The translations under genes were made by a program, and so were the position numbers. From assembly GCF_937138205.1 (NCBI RefSeq), contig NZ_CAKZOT010000113.1, positions 106,091 to 170,090 of the forward strand: DNA of 64,000 nt. The letters run 5' to 3'. Positions 35,338 through 43,670 of this stretch are shown here, in pieces. Positions within the stretch are counted from its first letter, which is position 1. Each line of letters opens with the position of its first letter. Source of the stretch: an uncultured Rhodospira sp. GTDB lineage: Bacteria > Pseudomonadota > Alphaproteobacteria > Rhodospirillales > Rhodospirillaceae. The notes below the pieces were generated by a model. It searched no databases. It was not told the DNA's origin and saw only the letters and a list, made by a program, of their open reading frames with translations.

Positions 35338-35577
35338 ATGGCCAACATCAAGGAACGCGGACAGTTCGTGCTTGCCGGCGGCAAGGACCTCGCCTCCGCC
35401 GCCAACGCCGACGCCAAGGGCCTCGCCCGCTTCACCGGGTTGTCGGAAAAGGCCGTCACCAAGGTGCTGGACGGCGGCAAGACGACGTGGGTGCGGTGTG
35501 CCAAGGTGGTGCGCGCGCTGAACGCCATGGGCGCCAAGGAGGCCAGCACCGCCGCCATCAGCCGTCAGGGCGACTGA
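35338..35577 (+). CDS. Small HTH-like unknown protein
   Basis: The 79-residue product is not recognised as a named family. Residues about 24-65 (DAKGLARFTGLSEKAVTKVL and beyond) read like a short Xre-type helix-turn-helix, in which an LSEKAVTKVL recognition helix follows a turn. The ATG at 35338 follows AGGGG. It is alone between the pckG terminator and the Mrp operon and could regulate either neighbour; that is inference. Confidence 0.55.
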   Translation: MANIKERGQFVLAGGKDLASAANADAKGLARFTGLSEKAVTKVLDGGKTTWVRCAKVVRALNAMGAKEASTAAISRQGD

Positions 35578-35683
35578 GCCCTCGCCGGTTTCCGGGCCGG
35601 ACTTGACGGTTGCGCCGCCCGCCGCGCTCGGGTAAGCCGAAGCGCGACGTGAGTCGGCCCTGACCCGCCCCAGGAGCGTCCCT

Positions 35684-36199
35684 GTGAAGCACGCCCTCAG
35701 TCTGTTTGTCGGCCTGTTCGTCCTGTGGCTGCTGCTGTCCGGCCACTGGAGCGACCCGTTGCTGCTGGGCCTGGGGGTGGTGTCGGCGGCGCTGACGGTG
35801 TTCGTCGCCTGGCGCATGGAGGGCCTGGACCACGAGGGCGTGCCCGTCGCCGTGGCCCTTCGGGCGCTGGCGTACTGGCCGTGGCTGCTGTGGCAGATCG
35901 TCCTGTCCAATCTGGCGGTGGCGCGCTGCGTGATCGATCCGGACCGCATCGCGCCGCGCATGGCCTGGGTGCCGGCCAGCCAGAGGACCGACTTGGGCAA
36001 GGTGATGTTCGCCAACTCCATCACGCTGACCCCTGGTACGATCTCGGTGCAGGTCGACGGCGGCCGGATCCTTGTCCATGCTTTGGAGCCGGGCAGCATC
36101 CATGATCTGCATGGCGGCGAGATGGATCGGCGCACCGACTGGGTGGAAGGGTCGCTGGAGCGCCTGTCCGACGCTGTCCACGGTTCGGGGAAAGCCTGA
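35684..36199 (+). CDS. mrpE: Mrp-type Na+/H+ antiporter subunit E
   Basis: The 171-residue product is MrpE/MnhE: two N-terminal membrane segments and the family stretches YWPWLLWQIVLSNLAV and NSITLTPGTISVQVDG. MrpE is a small subunit of the multi-subunit cation/proton antiporter. Start is GTG at 35684 behind AGGAG. It is the first of ten tightly packed genes; its stop overlaps the next start. Confidence 0.9.
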   Translation: MKHALSLFVGLFVLWLLLSGHWSDPLLLGLGVVSAALTVFVAWRMEGLDHEGVPVAVALRALAYWPWLLWQIVLSNLAVARCVIDPDRIAPRMAWVPASQRTDLGKVMFANSITLTPGTISVQVDGGRILVHALEPGSIHDLHGGEMDRRTDWVEGSLERLSDAVHGSGKA

Positions 36200-36492
36200 T
36201 GTTCACCGTCGCCAGCCTGTTCATTCTGGCCACCATGGCGCTGGCGCTGGCGCGGGCGGTGCGCGGTCCGTCGGTCTATGATCGCATCGTCGCCGTCAAT
36301 GCCTTCGGGACCATGACAGTGCTGTTGCTGGTTCTGCTCGGGTTCCTGACCGACCGGCCGGAGTTCGAGGACATCGCCTTGCTGTACTGCCTGATCAACT
36401 TCGCCGGCACCATTGCCGTGCTGAAGTTCGTCAAGTACAGCAACCTGGCCGGACCGCGCGCCTCGCGCCAAGGTCAGGAGGGCACCCGATGA
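36199..36492 (+). CDS. mrpF: Mrp-type antiporter subunit F
   Basis: The 97-residue product has three hydrophobic segments with the MrpF pattern RAVRGPSVYDRIVAVN and LYCLINFAGTIAVLKF. It overlaps mrpE (one base) and mrpG (four bases). Confidence 0.9.
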   Translation: MFTVASLFILATMALALARAVRGPSVYDRIVAVNAFGTMTVLLLVLLGFLTDRPEFEDIALLYCLINFAGTIAVLKFVKYSNLAGPRASRQGQEGTR

Positions 36493-36911
36493 GCCTTGTC
36501 CTCGACGTTGTGAGTTGGGCGTGCATCGTGATTGGCGGGCTGTTCTGCCTGCTGTCGGGCATCGGCCTGGTGCGATTTCCCGATGTCTTCACCAGAATGC
36601 ACGCGGCCAGCCTGGGCGACACCCTGGGCGCCGGCCTGATCATTGTCGGTCTGCTGCTCCAGGCTGGCCTGGGTGCCGACCTGGTGGGCATCAAACTGGT
36701 GATGATCCTGGTCTTTCTGCTGTTCACCAGCCCGGTGGCCACGCACGCCCTGGCGCAGGCGGCGCTGTTGGACGGTCAGCGGCCGTGGACGCGCGACGGG
36801 CGCCCGACCGAAGGGAAGCTGGACCTGCGCGACGCCGCGGACGATGACTTCCTTCTGGATGACCGCGCGCCCGGCCGATCCGCCTTTCCCGACCAGGAGG
36901 CGGAACGCTAG
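36489..36911 (+). CDS. mrpG: Mrp-type antiporter subunit G
   Basis: The 140-residue product has the MrpG signature GIGLVRFPDVFTRMHAAS and GAGLIIVGLLL over three membrane segments, then a C-terminal hydrophilic tail of about 45 residues that is longer than usual. It overlaps mrpF by four bases and precedes the next gene by three. Confidence 0.9.
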   Translation: MSLVLDVVSWACIVIGGLFCLLSGIGLVRFPDVFTRMHAASLGDTLGAGLIIVGLLLQAGLGADLVGIKLVMILVFLLFTSPVATHALAQAALLDGQRPWTRDGRPTEGKLDLRDAADDDFLLDDRAPGRSAFPDQEAER

Positions 36912-36914
36912 GCC

Positions 36915-37493
36915 ATGGAACAGGTCATCGACATTGTCTTGCTGGCCTTCATGGTGGTCACGGCCCTGGCCATGATCGCTTTGCGCAACCTGTTCGCCGT
37001 GGTCATGCTGTCAGGCATCTTCAGCCTGCTGTCGGCGTCCATGTTCGTGCTGATGGACGCGGTCGACGTTGCGTTCACCGAGGCCGCCGTCGGCGCCGGC
37101 ATCTCCACCGTCTTGATGCTGGGGACGTTGGCCCTGACCGCGCGCGCCGAACGGACGCCCAGGCGGAATTCGCTGCTGCCGCTGGCGGTGGTGGTGGTGA
37201 CCGGCGCGGCCCTGATCTACGGCACGCTGGACATGCCCCACTTCGGGGATCCGCAGGCGCCGATCCACCAGCACGTCGCCCCGCGCTACATCGAGGACAG
37301 CCCACGTGAGGTCGGCCCGCCCAACATGGTCACCAGCGTCCTGGCCAGCTACCGCGGCTACGACACGCTGGGCGAGACAACGGTGATCTTCACCGCCGGC
37401 ATTGGCGTGCTGGTGCTCCTGGGCGCCCGGGTTGACCGGCGGCGGTGCAACGCCCAGGCCGCGCGCAAGGACGCTGGGGAGGGCCGGTCATGA
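36915..37493 (+). CDS. MrpA C-terminal-type subunit (MbhD/MbhE-like)
   Basis: The 192-residue product corresponds to the C-terminal third of MrpA made as a separate protein. Residues 1-80 are MbhD/DUF4040-like (LRNLFAVVMLSGIFSLLSA, DAVDVAFTEAAVGAG). Residues about 135-170 match the MrpA end (NMVTSVLASYRGYDTLGET). Known Mrp complexes use this part for the proton path next to subunit G/F. The NuoL-like half of MrpA is missing here; a candidate for it is the gene at 39948. Confidence 0.82.
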   Translation: MEQVIDIVLLAFMVVTALAMIALRNLFAVVMLSGIFSLLSASMFVLMDAVDVAFTEAAVGAGISTVLMLGTLALTARAERTPRRNSLLPLAVVVVTGAALIYGTLDMPHFGDPQAPIHQHVAPRYIEDSPREVGPPNMVTSVLASYRGYDTLGETTVIFTAGIGVLVLLGARVDRRRCNAQAARKDAGEGRS

Positions 37494-37951
37494 GGCTGCA
37501 TTCCATCCTGCGCACCATGACCAAGCTGCTCATGCCGCCGATCATGCTGTTCGGCCTGTATGTGCAGTTCCACGGTGACTATGGCCCCGGTGGCGGCTTT
37601 CAGGCCGGCGTGATCTTCGCCGTCGCCTTCATCCTGTTCACGCTGATCTTCGGCCCGACGCGCGCCCGTCAGGTGGCGCCGGAGTGGGTGACGACGCCGA
37701 TGTGCGCCATCGGGGTGCTGCTGTATGCCGGGGTCGGGGTGGCCACCATGCTGCTGGGCGGCGAGTACCTGAACTACAACGTGCTGGCGCATGACCCCCA
37801 CCATGGCCAGCACATGGGGATCCTGCTGGTGGAACTGGGCGTTGGCCTGACCGTGTGGGCGGTGATGGTCACGATCTTCCTGAATTTCGTCGAGCGCCAC
37901 GATCACGCGGCCCTGGATCCCGGCGACGGGGCGGAGGACGGCCATGTTTGA
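37490..37951 (+). CDS. mrpB: Mrp-type antiporter subunit B
   Basis: The 153-residue product has the MrpB pattern: LMPPIMLFGLYVQFHGDYGP (residues about 14-33) followed by GGGFQAGVI, and four membrane segments. Its ATG overlaps the preceding stop by four bases. The C-terminus is charged (ERHDHAALDPGDG). Confidence 0.9.
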   Translation: MRLHSILRTMTKLLMPPIMLFGLYVQFHGDYGPGGGFQAGVIFAVAFILFTLIFGPTRARQVAPEWVTTPMCAIGVLLYAGVGVATMLLGGEYLNYNVLAHDPHHGQHMGILLVELGVGLTVWAVMVTIFLNFVERHDHAALDPGDGAEDGHV

Positions 37952-38315
37952 GACCGTGCTCGGCCTGTATAACTACTGGATCGTCATCGTCCTGATGATG
38001 GCCGGCTTCTACACCGTCATCGCCCGGGGCAATCTGGCCAAGAAGGTCATTGGTCTGAACATTTTCCAGACCTCCGTGTTCCTGATGTACATCACCATGG
38101 GCGCGGTCGAGGGCGGCACGGCGCCCATCGTCTCAGAGGAGGCGACGGTGTACAGCAACCCCTTGCCGAGCGTGCTGATCCTTACCGCCATCGTTGTCGG
38201 CGTGGCCACGACGGCGGTGGGGCTGGCGCTGGTCGTGCGCATCCGCGAGGCCTTCGGCACGCTGGAGGAGGATGAGGTGCTGGCGCTCGAACATCGCATG
38301 GACAGGGGGGCCTGA
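37944..38315 (+). CDS. mrpC: Mrp-type antiporter subunit C (NuoK-like)
   Basis: The 123-residue product is a three-segment NuoK/MrpC protein with NLAKKVIGLNIFQTSV and conserved Asn/Gln; it then has TAIVVGVATTAVGLALVVRIRE. It overlaps mrpB by eight bases. Confidence 0.9.
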   Translation: MFETVLGLYNYWIVIVLMMAGFYTVIARGNLAKKVIGLNIFQTSVFLMYITMGAVEGGTAPIVSEEATVYSNPLPSVLILTAIVVGVATTAVGLALVVRIREAFGTLEEDEVLALEHRMDRGA

Positions 38316-38322
38316 GCCGCTG

Positions 38323-39951
38323 ATGCCCTCCCTGCTGAGCCAGAACCTTCCCGCCCTTCAGGTCGTGCTGCCGCTGGTCGCGGCGCCGCTGTGCCTGTTC
38401 CTGCGCCTGCCCCGGCTGGCGTGGCTGTTCGCCCTGGCGGTCAGCGGCGCGGCCTTCGCCGTGTCCATCGCCCTGATCGTGTTGGTGCAGCAGAACGGGG
38501 CCTTCAGCTACGACATGGGCGGCTGGGCCGCGCCCTGGGGCATCGAATACGTCATCGACCCGCTGGACTCGGTCATGCTGTGTCTGGTGACGGGCATCGC
38601 CACCCTGGTGCTGATGTACGCCGGCCCCAGCGTCGAGGCCGAGATCCCGCGTCGCCAGATTCCCGTGTTCTATGTTCTGTTCCTGCTGTGTCTGACGGGG
38701 CTGTTGGGCATGGTCGCGACGGGGGACGTGTTCAACCTGTTCGTGTTCCTGGAGATCTCCTCCCTCTCCACCTATGCCCTGGTGGCCATGGGTCGCGATC
38801 CCAGGGCACAGACGTCGGCGTACCGCTATCTCATCCTGGGGTCGCTGGGTGCCACCTTCTACGTCATCGGCATCGGTCTGCTGTACATGATGACCGGCAC
38901 GCTGAACATGGAGGACCTGGCGCGGCGCATTCCCGAGGTCGCCGAGACCCGCACCATTTCGGTGGCCATCGCCTTCCTGGCCGTGGGGCTGGCGCTGAAG
39001 CTGGCCCTGTTCCCGCTGCACAAATGGCTGCCCGGCGCCTATACCCACGCGCCGTCGGTGGTCACGGCGTTCCTGGCGGCGACGGCGACAAAGGTGGCCA
39101 TCTACGTGCTGGTGCGCATCTTTTTCACCGTGCTGGGGCCGATCGAGGCGTTCCAGACCCTGCCGGCCACCGTGTCGGAAACGCAACTCGTGGGCGTGCT
39201 GGCCATTCTCGCCATGATGTCGGGCTCGGCGGTGGCGGTTTTCCAGTACAACCTGAAACGGCTGTTCGCCTATTCGTCCATCGCCCAGGTGGGCTACATG
39301 ATGCTGGGCATCAGCATGGTTTCGGTCACGGGCATGACCGGGGGCCTGGTGCACATGGTCAACCACGCCATGATGAAGGGCACGGTGTTCATGGCGCTGG
39401 GGGCGGTCATCCTGCGGGTGGGGAGTCCCGACATTCGCCGCCTGGACGGTGTCGGCTACCGAATGCCCGTGACCATGGCCGCCTTTGTGCTCGCCGCGTT
39501 CAGCCTGATCGGCGTACCGGGCACGGTCGGCTTCATCAGCAAGCTGTACCTGGTTCGGGGTGCCATCGAGGGCGGGCACTGGATCATGGTGGCGGCCGTG
39601 CTGGCCTCGTCGCTGCTGGCCGTGATCTACGTCTGGCGCGTGCTGGAGGTGGCCTACTTCCGCTCCAGACCGGCCGGCGCGGCGCCTGTGCGCGAGGCGC
39701 CGCTGGTCATGCTGGCGCCGATGTGGGTCCTGGCGCTGGCCAACGTGTATTTCGGCCTGGAAACGACGTATACCGTGGGTCTGACGGAGGCGGCGGCGGA
39801 CTATATCCTGAATTACGTTCCCGGCGAGGGGCCGACCTGGGAACACCCGCTGTTCGAGGATCCGCATGGTCACGGTGATGGCCATGGAACAGGCCACGGC
39901 GCCGGGCACGCCCCTGAACAGGACGCGCACGCGCCGGGGGTGGACCCGTGA
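38323..39951 (+). CDS. mrpD: Mrp-type antiporter subunit D
   Basis: The 542-residue product is a NuoM/N-like antiporter subunit of about 14 membrane segments. It has LFVFLEISSLSTYALVA with the conserved Glu, and KLALFPLHKWLPGAYTHAPS with conserved Lys and His, then NLKRLFAYSSIAQVGYM. The C-terminus is rich in His, Gly, Asp. Start at 38323. It overlaps the next gene by four bases. Confidence 0.9.
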   Translation: MPSLLSQNLPALQVVLPLVAAPLCLFLRLPRLAWLFALAVSGAAFAVSIALIVLVQQNGAFSYDMGGWAAPWGIEYVIDPLDSVMLCLVTGIATLVLMYAGPSVEAEIPRRQIPVFYVLFLLCLTGLLGMVATGDVFNLFVFLEISSLSTYALVAMGRDPRAQTSAYRYLILGSLGATFYVIGIGLLYMMTGTLNMEDLARRIPEVAETRTISVAIAFLAVGLALKLALFPLHKWLPGAYTHAPSVVTAFLAATATKVAIYVLVRIFFTVLGPIEAFQTLPATVSETQLVGVLAILAMMSGSAVAVFQYNLKRLFAYSSIAQVGYMMLGISMVSVTGMTGGLVHMVNHAMMKGTVFMALGAVILRVGSPDIRRLDGVGYRMPVTMAAFVLAAFSLIGVPGTVGFISKLYLVRGAIEGGHWIMVAAVLASSLLAVIYVWRVLEVAYFRSRPAGAAPVREAPLVMLAPMWVLALANVYFGLETTYTVGLTEAAADYILNYVPGEGPTWEHPLFEDPHGHGDGHGTGHGAGHAPEQDAHAPGVDP

Positions 39952-41429
39952 TCGTCGGCCTGGACATGATGCAGACCATCGGCGCCTGCCTGATCCTGCC
40001 GGCCCTGGCGGTGCTGCTGACGCTGCTGTTCGGCCGCTGGCCCAATGTGCGGGAGGGCTCGACCCTGCTGGTCGCCTTCGCCCTGGGCAGCATGGTGTTC
40101 TCGCTGCTCGGCCCGGTGCTGATCGGTGCCCGGCCCAGCCTGACCCTGTGGGAGGTGATCCCCGGCGTGCCGCTGGCCTTCACGGTCGAGCCGCTGGGCC
40201 AGATCTTCGCCATGATCGCCAGCCTGCTGTGGATCGTCACCACGATCTACTCCGTGGGCTACATGCGCGGCAACGACGAGCACGCGCAGACCCGGTTCTA
40301 CGCCTGTTTCGCCATCGCCATCTTTTCGGCCATGGGCATCGCCTATGCCGGCAACCTGCTGACGCTGTTCCTGTTCTACGAGCTGATGACCATCAGCACG
40401 GTGCCGCTGGTCGCCCACAAGGGCACCGACGAGGCCAAGCGGTCGGGTCGTGTCTACCTGGGCATCCTGATGGGCACGTCCATCGGCCTGCAGCTGGTGG
40501 GCATCATTGCCTGCTGGATTCTGGCCGGCAGCCTGGATTTCGTTCCCGGCGGGCTGCTGGCCGGCAAGGTCGAGGGCTGGCCGGTCCTGCTGCTGCTGGC
40601 GCTGTTCGTGTTCGGCATCGGCAAGGCGGCGGTGATGCCGTTCCACCGCTGGCTGCCGGCGGCCATGGTGGCGCCGACGCCGGTCTCCGCGTTGCTGCAC
40701 GCGGTGGCCGTGGTCAAGGCCGGTGTGTTCACCGTGGTCAAGGTGGTGGTCTATGTGTTCGGGCTGGACCTGCTGAACGGCACGGCGGGCACCGAGTGGA
40801 TCGCCGCCTTCGCCGGGTTCACCATCCTGGCCGCCAGTTTTGTCGCCCTCAGGCAGGACAACCTGAAGCGCCGGCTGGCCTATTCGACCATCAGTCAGTT
40901 GAGCTATGTCGTGCTGGCCGCGCTGATCCTGGCGCCGCTGTCGGTAATGGGGGCCGCCCTGCACATCATGGCCCACGCCTTCGGCAAGATCACGTTGTTC
41001 TTCGCCGCCGGCTCCATCTACACCGCCGCGCACAAGACCGAGATCAGCCAGCTCGACGGCATCGGCTGGAAGATGCCGGTCACCATGGGGGCGTTCGCCA
41101 TCGGCGCGCTGGCCATGATTGGCGTGCCGCCGACGGCCGGGTTCGTCTCCAAGTGGTTCATGCTGTCCGGCGCCTACGAGGCGCAGGCCTGGGCGGCGAT
41201 CGCCGTGATTTTCGCCTCGACGGTGCTGAACGCGGCCTATTTCCTGCCCATCGTCCATCGCGCGTTCGCCACCAAGCCGGCCCCGGTGGACCCGGAGCAT
41301 GACCACGGCGAGGCGCCGACACCCATCGTCGTGGCCCTGGCCTTCACCGCCCTGGGCAGCCTGTTCCTGTTCTTCGTCCCCGATTCCTTCCTGGCCCTGG
41401 CCGAACAACTCGTGGGAGGACGGCCGTGA
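39948..41429 (+). CDS. NuoL/MrpA-N-like antiporter subunit
   Basis: The 493-residue product has about 14 membrane segments and the motif HRWLPAAMVAPTPVSALLHA, which is typical of MrpA/NuoL rather than MrpD. It also has LTLFLFYELMTISTVPLV and LKRRLAYSTISQLSYV. It is thus the best candidate for the missing N-terminal part of MrpA. The start is GTG overlapping the mrpD stop. It overlaps the next small gene by four bases. Confidence 0.82.
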   Translation: MIVGLDMMQTIGACLILPALAVLLTLLFGRWPNVREGSTLLVAFALGSMVFSLLGPVLIGARPSLTLWEVIPGVPLAFTVEPLGQIFAMIASLLWIVTTIYSVGYMRGNDEHAQTRFYACFAIAIFSAMGIAYAGNLLTLFLFYELMTISTVPLVAHKGTDEAKRSGRVYLGILMGTSIGLQLVGIIACWILAGSLDFVPGGLLAGKVEGWPVLLLLALFVFGIGKAAVMPFHRWLPAAMVAPTPVSALLHAVAVVKAGVFTVVKVVVYVFGLDLLNGTAGTEWIAAFAGFTILAASFVALRQDNLKRRLAYSTISQLSYVVLAALILAPLSVMGAALHIMAHAFGKITLFFAAGSIYTAAHKTEISQLDGIGWKMPVTMGAFAIGALAMIGVPPTAGFVSKWFMLSGAYEAQAWAAIAVIFASTVLNAAYFLPIVHRAFATKPAPVDPEHDHGEAPTPIVVALAFTALGSLFLFFVPDSFLALAEQLVGGRP

Positions 41430-41764
41430 CCCATACTGAGCCGGGCAGCGACGCGCCGCGCATCGTTCAGGTGACCGAGACGCCGCCCAGCGGCGTCATG
41501 CCGCGCACCCGCGCGCCCGACGAGAAGCAACCCTGGTTCGTCACGGCGAAGGGCATTCGCATTCTGTGGTGGGTGTTCGGCATCGTGCTGGCGCTGACCG
41601 TTCTGGCCGAACTGGTCGTGCACCTGCACCCGCACTTTGGCGTCGACGGCTGGTTCGGCTTCCATGCCTGGTTCGGCTTCCTGAGCTGTGTGGCCATGGT
41701 GCTGTTCGCCAAGGGCCTGGGCATGGCCCTGAAGCGCAAGGACACGTACTACGATGCTGGGTAA
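41426..41764 (+). CDS. Small membrane protein of the Mrp-like operon
   Basis: The 112-residue protein has a hydrophilic N-terminal 45 residues and two hydrophobic segments (VFGIVLALTVLAELVVHL and FLSCVAMVLFAKGLGMAL) joined by a His/Phe/Trp-rich loop (HPHFGVDGWFGFHAWFGF). I do not know a named family. Overlap with both neighbours, four and eleven bases, suggests it is an additional subunit or assembly factor. Confidence 0.7.
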   Translation: MTHTEPGSDAPRIVQVTETPPSGVMPRTRAPDEKQPWFVTAKGIRILWWVFGIVLALTVLAELVVHLHPHFGVDGWFGFHAWFGFLSCVAMVLFAKGLGMALKRKDTYYDAG

Positions 41765-43448
41765 CGTCTCCCCCGGGCTGTTCCTGATCCTGGGCGGGCT
41801 GATCCTGCCCCTGCTGCCGCGCCGTGGCCGTATGACCATGACGCTGTTGGCACCGCTGCTTGGGTTCGCCCACATCTGGACGCTGCCCGAGGGCGTGGTC
41901 TCGTCGATCGAGTACTTGGGCTACACCCTGGAGCTGGTGCAAACGGATGCGCTGTCGCGGCTGTTCGGCACCATCTTCGGCTTGATGGCCGTTGTCGGCG
42001 GCCTCTACGCCCTGCCGCAGAAGAACACACTGGAGAGCGCCTCGGCCCTGGTCTACGCCGGCGGTGCCATGGGGGTCGTGTTCGCCGGCGACCTGCTGGG
42101 CGTGTTCATCTACTGGGAACTGATGGCCATCGCCTCGACGCTGATCATCTGGTCCCCGGGCACCCCCGAAAGCCGCAGGGCCGGCCTGCGCTATGCCTTC
42201 ATCCACCTGCTCGGCGGCGTGGTTTTGATGGCCGGCATCACGGGGCAGATCACGGCCACCGGCTCCGCCGACTTCACGGCCATGACGGCGGACTCGTGGG
42301 CGACCTGGATGATTCTGATCGGGTTCCTGATCAACGCCGGGGCGCCGCCGCTGACCGCCTGGCTGCCTGATGCCTACCCCGAGGGCTCGTGGAGCGGCAC
42401 CGTCTTTCTGTCCGCCTTCACCACCAAGACCGCCGTCTACGTCCTGCTGCGCGGCTTTCCCGGCACCGAGATCCTGGTGTGGGTCGGGCTGTACATGATC
42501 TTCTACGGCATCATCTACGCGCTGCTGGAAAACGACATGCGGCGCATCCTGGCCTATTCCATTATCAACCAGGTCGGGTTCATGGTCTGCGGCATCGGCA
42601 TTGGCACCGAGATGGCGCTGAACGGCGCCGCCTCGCACGCCTTCGCCCACATCATCTACAAGGCGCTGCTGCTGATGAGCGCCGGCTCGGTGCTGTACAT
42701 GACCGGGCTGCGCAAGTGCTCCGACCTGGGCGGTCTGTTCCGCACCATGCCGGTCACCGCGTTCTGCGGCATTATCGGTGCCTTGGCCATCTCTGCCTTC
42801 CCGTGGACCTCAGGGTTCGTCACCAAGTCGATGATCACCCAGGGGGCGGCCGACGAACACATGCTGTGGGCCTGGATGCTGTTGCAGGCGGCCAGCGCCG
42901 GCGTGTTCCTGCACGCCGGCATCAAGTTCCCCTGGTTCGTGTTCTTCCAGAAGGACAGCGGCCTGCGGCCGGGCGAGGCGCCGGCCCCCATGATCCTGGC
43001 CATGCTGCTGTTCGCCGGGCTGTGCCTGTTCATCGGCGTGTGGCCGGACCCGCTCTATGCCCTGCTGCCGTACCCGGTGGCGTACGAGTCCTACACCGGC
43101 GCCCATGTGGTCACACAGCTTCAGTTGCTGCTGTTCTCCGGGCTGGCGTTCTTCATCCTGCTGCCGCTGATGAAGCGCACCCTGACCATCACGCTGGACT
43201 GGGACTGGCTGTGGCGGGTCGCCGGGCCGGCGGTGGCCGCGTTCCTGCTGCGCACGGTCGGGCCGGTGTGGACCGGGGGGCTGAGCGTGACGCGGCGCGG
43301 CATCGGCGGCCTGATCGCCATCACCGCGCGCACGCATGGTCCGCATGGGGCGCTGGGCCGCGCCTGGCCGATCAACACCTCGGCCGTCATGGTCGCGCTG
43401 TTCCTGCTGCTCTATCTTATATTGTTTTTCGTGTGGCCCGCCGGGTGA
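41754..43448 (+). CDS. Second MrpD/NuoM-like antiporter subunit
   Basis: The 564-residue product is a third large antiporter-like subunit of the same operon. It has GVFIYWELMAIASTLIIW with the conserved Glu, PPLTAWLPDAYPEGSWSG, and RRILAYSIINQVGFMVCGIG. Such multi-antiporter arrangements occur in Mrp-like modules of respiratory complexes. It ends the operon; a 222-base gap follows before iorA. Confidence 0.86.
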   Translation: MLGNVSPGLFLILGGLILPLLPRRGRMTMTLLAPLLGFAHIWTLPEGVVSSIEYLGYTLELVQTDALSRLFGTIFGLMAVVGGLYALPQKNTLESASALVYAGGAMGVVFAGDLLGVFIYWELMAIASTLIIWSPGTPESRRAGLRYAFIHLLGGVVLMAGITGQITATGSADFTAMTADSWATWMILIGFLINAGAPPLTAWLPDAYPEGSWSGTVFLSAFTTKTAVYVLLRGFPGTEILVWVGLYMIFYGIIYALLENDMRRILAYSIINQVGFMVCGIGIGTEMALNGAASHAFAHIIYKALLLMSAGSVLYMTGLRKCSDLGGLFRTMPVTAFCGIIGALAISAFPWTSGFVTKSMITQGAADEHMLWAWMLLQAASAGVFLHAGIKFPWFVFFQKDSGLRPGEAPAPMILAMLLFAGLCLFIGVWPDPLYALLPYPVAYESYTGAHVVTQLQLLLFSGLAFFILLPLMKRTLTITLDWDWLWRVAGPAVAAFLLRTVGPVWTGGLSVTRRGIGGLIAITARTHGPHGALGRAWPINTSAVMVALFLLLYLILFFVWPAG

Positions 43449-43509
43449 GGGGTTTGACGCACCGGCCGCGCCCGCCGGCATGGCCTGTTTTCGGGGGCCA
43501 TTCAGCACC

Positions 43510-43538
43510 TTGACGCTGGCCGGGTCCCCAGGGTAAAC
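43510..43538 (+). promoter_or_regulatory. Possible promoter of iorAB
   Basis: TTGACG (43510-43515) and GTAAAC (43533-43538) are separated by 17 bases, about 130 bases before iorA. The -35 box is good and the -10 box weak. It suggests that iorAB has its own promoter and is not only read from the Mrp operon. Confidence 0.35.
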
Positions 43539-43670
43539 GCTGCGGTTCCCCGGGGCTTGTTTCGCGTCCGCGTCGATCGATGGGCGGCCGGTTTCGGGGT
43601 CCCACGGTCCGGCGCGGCCGCCGGGGTCGCTGAACGAAAGAACCACACAGGCAGGGGGGAGGAACCGGTC

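Noticed and set aside
43471..43660. Idea that iorAB is translationally coupled to the Mrp operon
   Set aside because: A 222-base gap and a separate promoter-like site argue against direct coupling, though read-through is possible.
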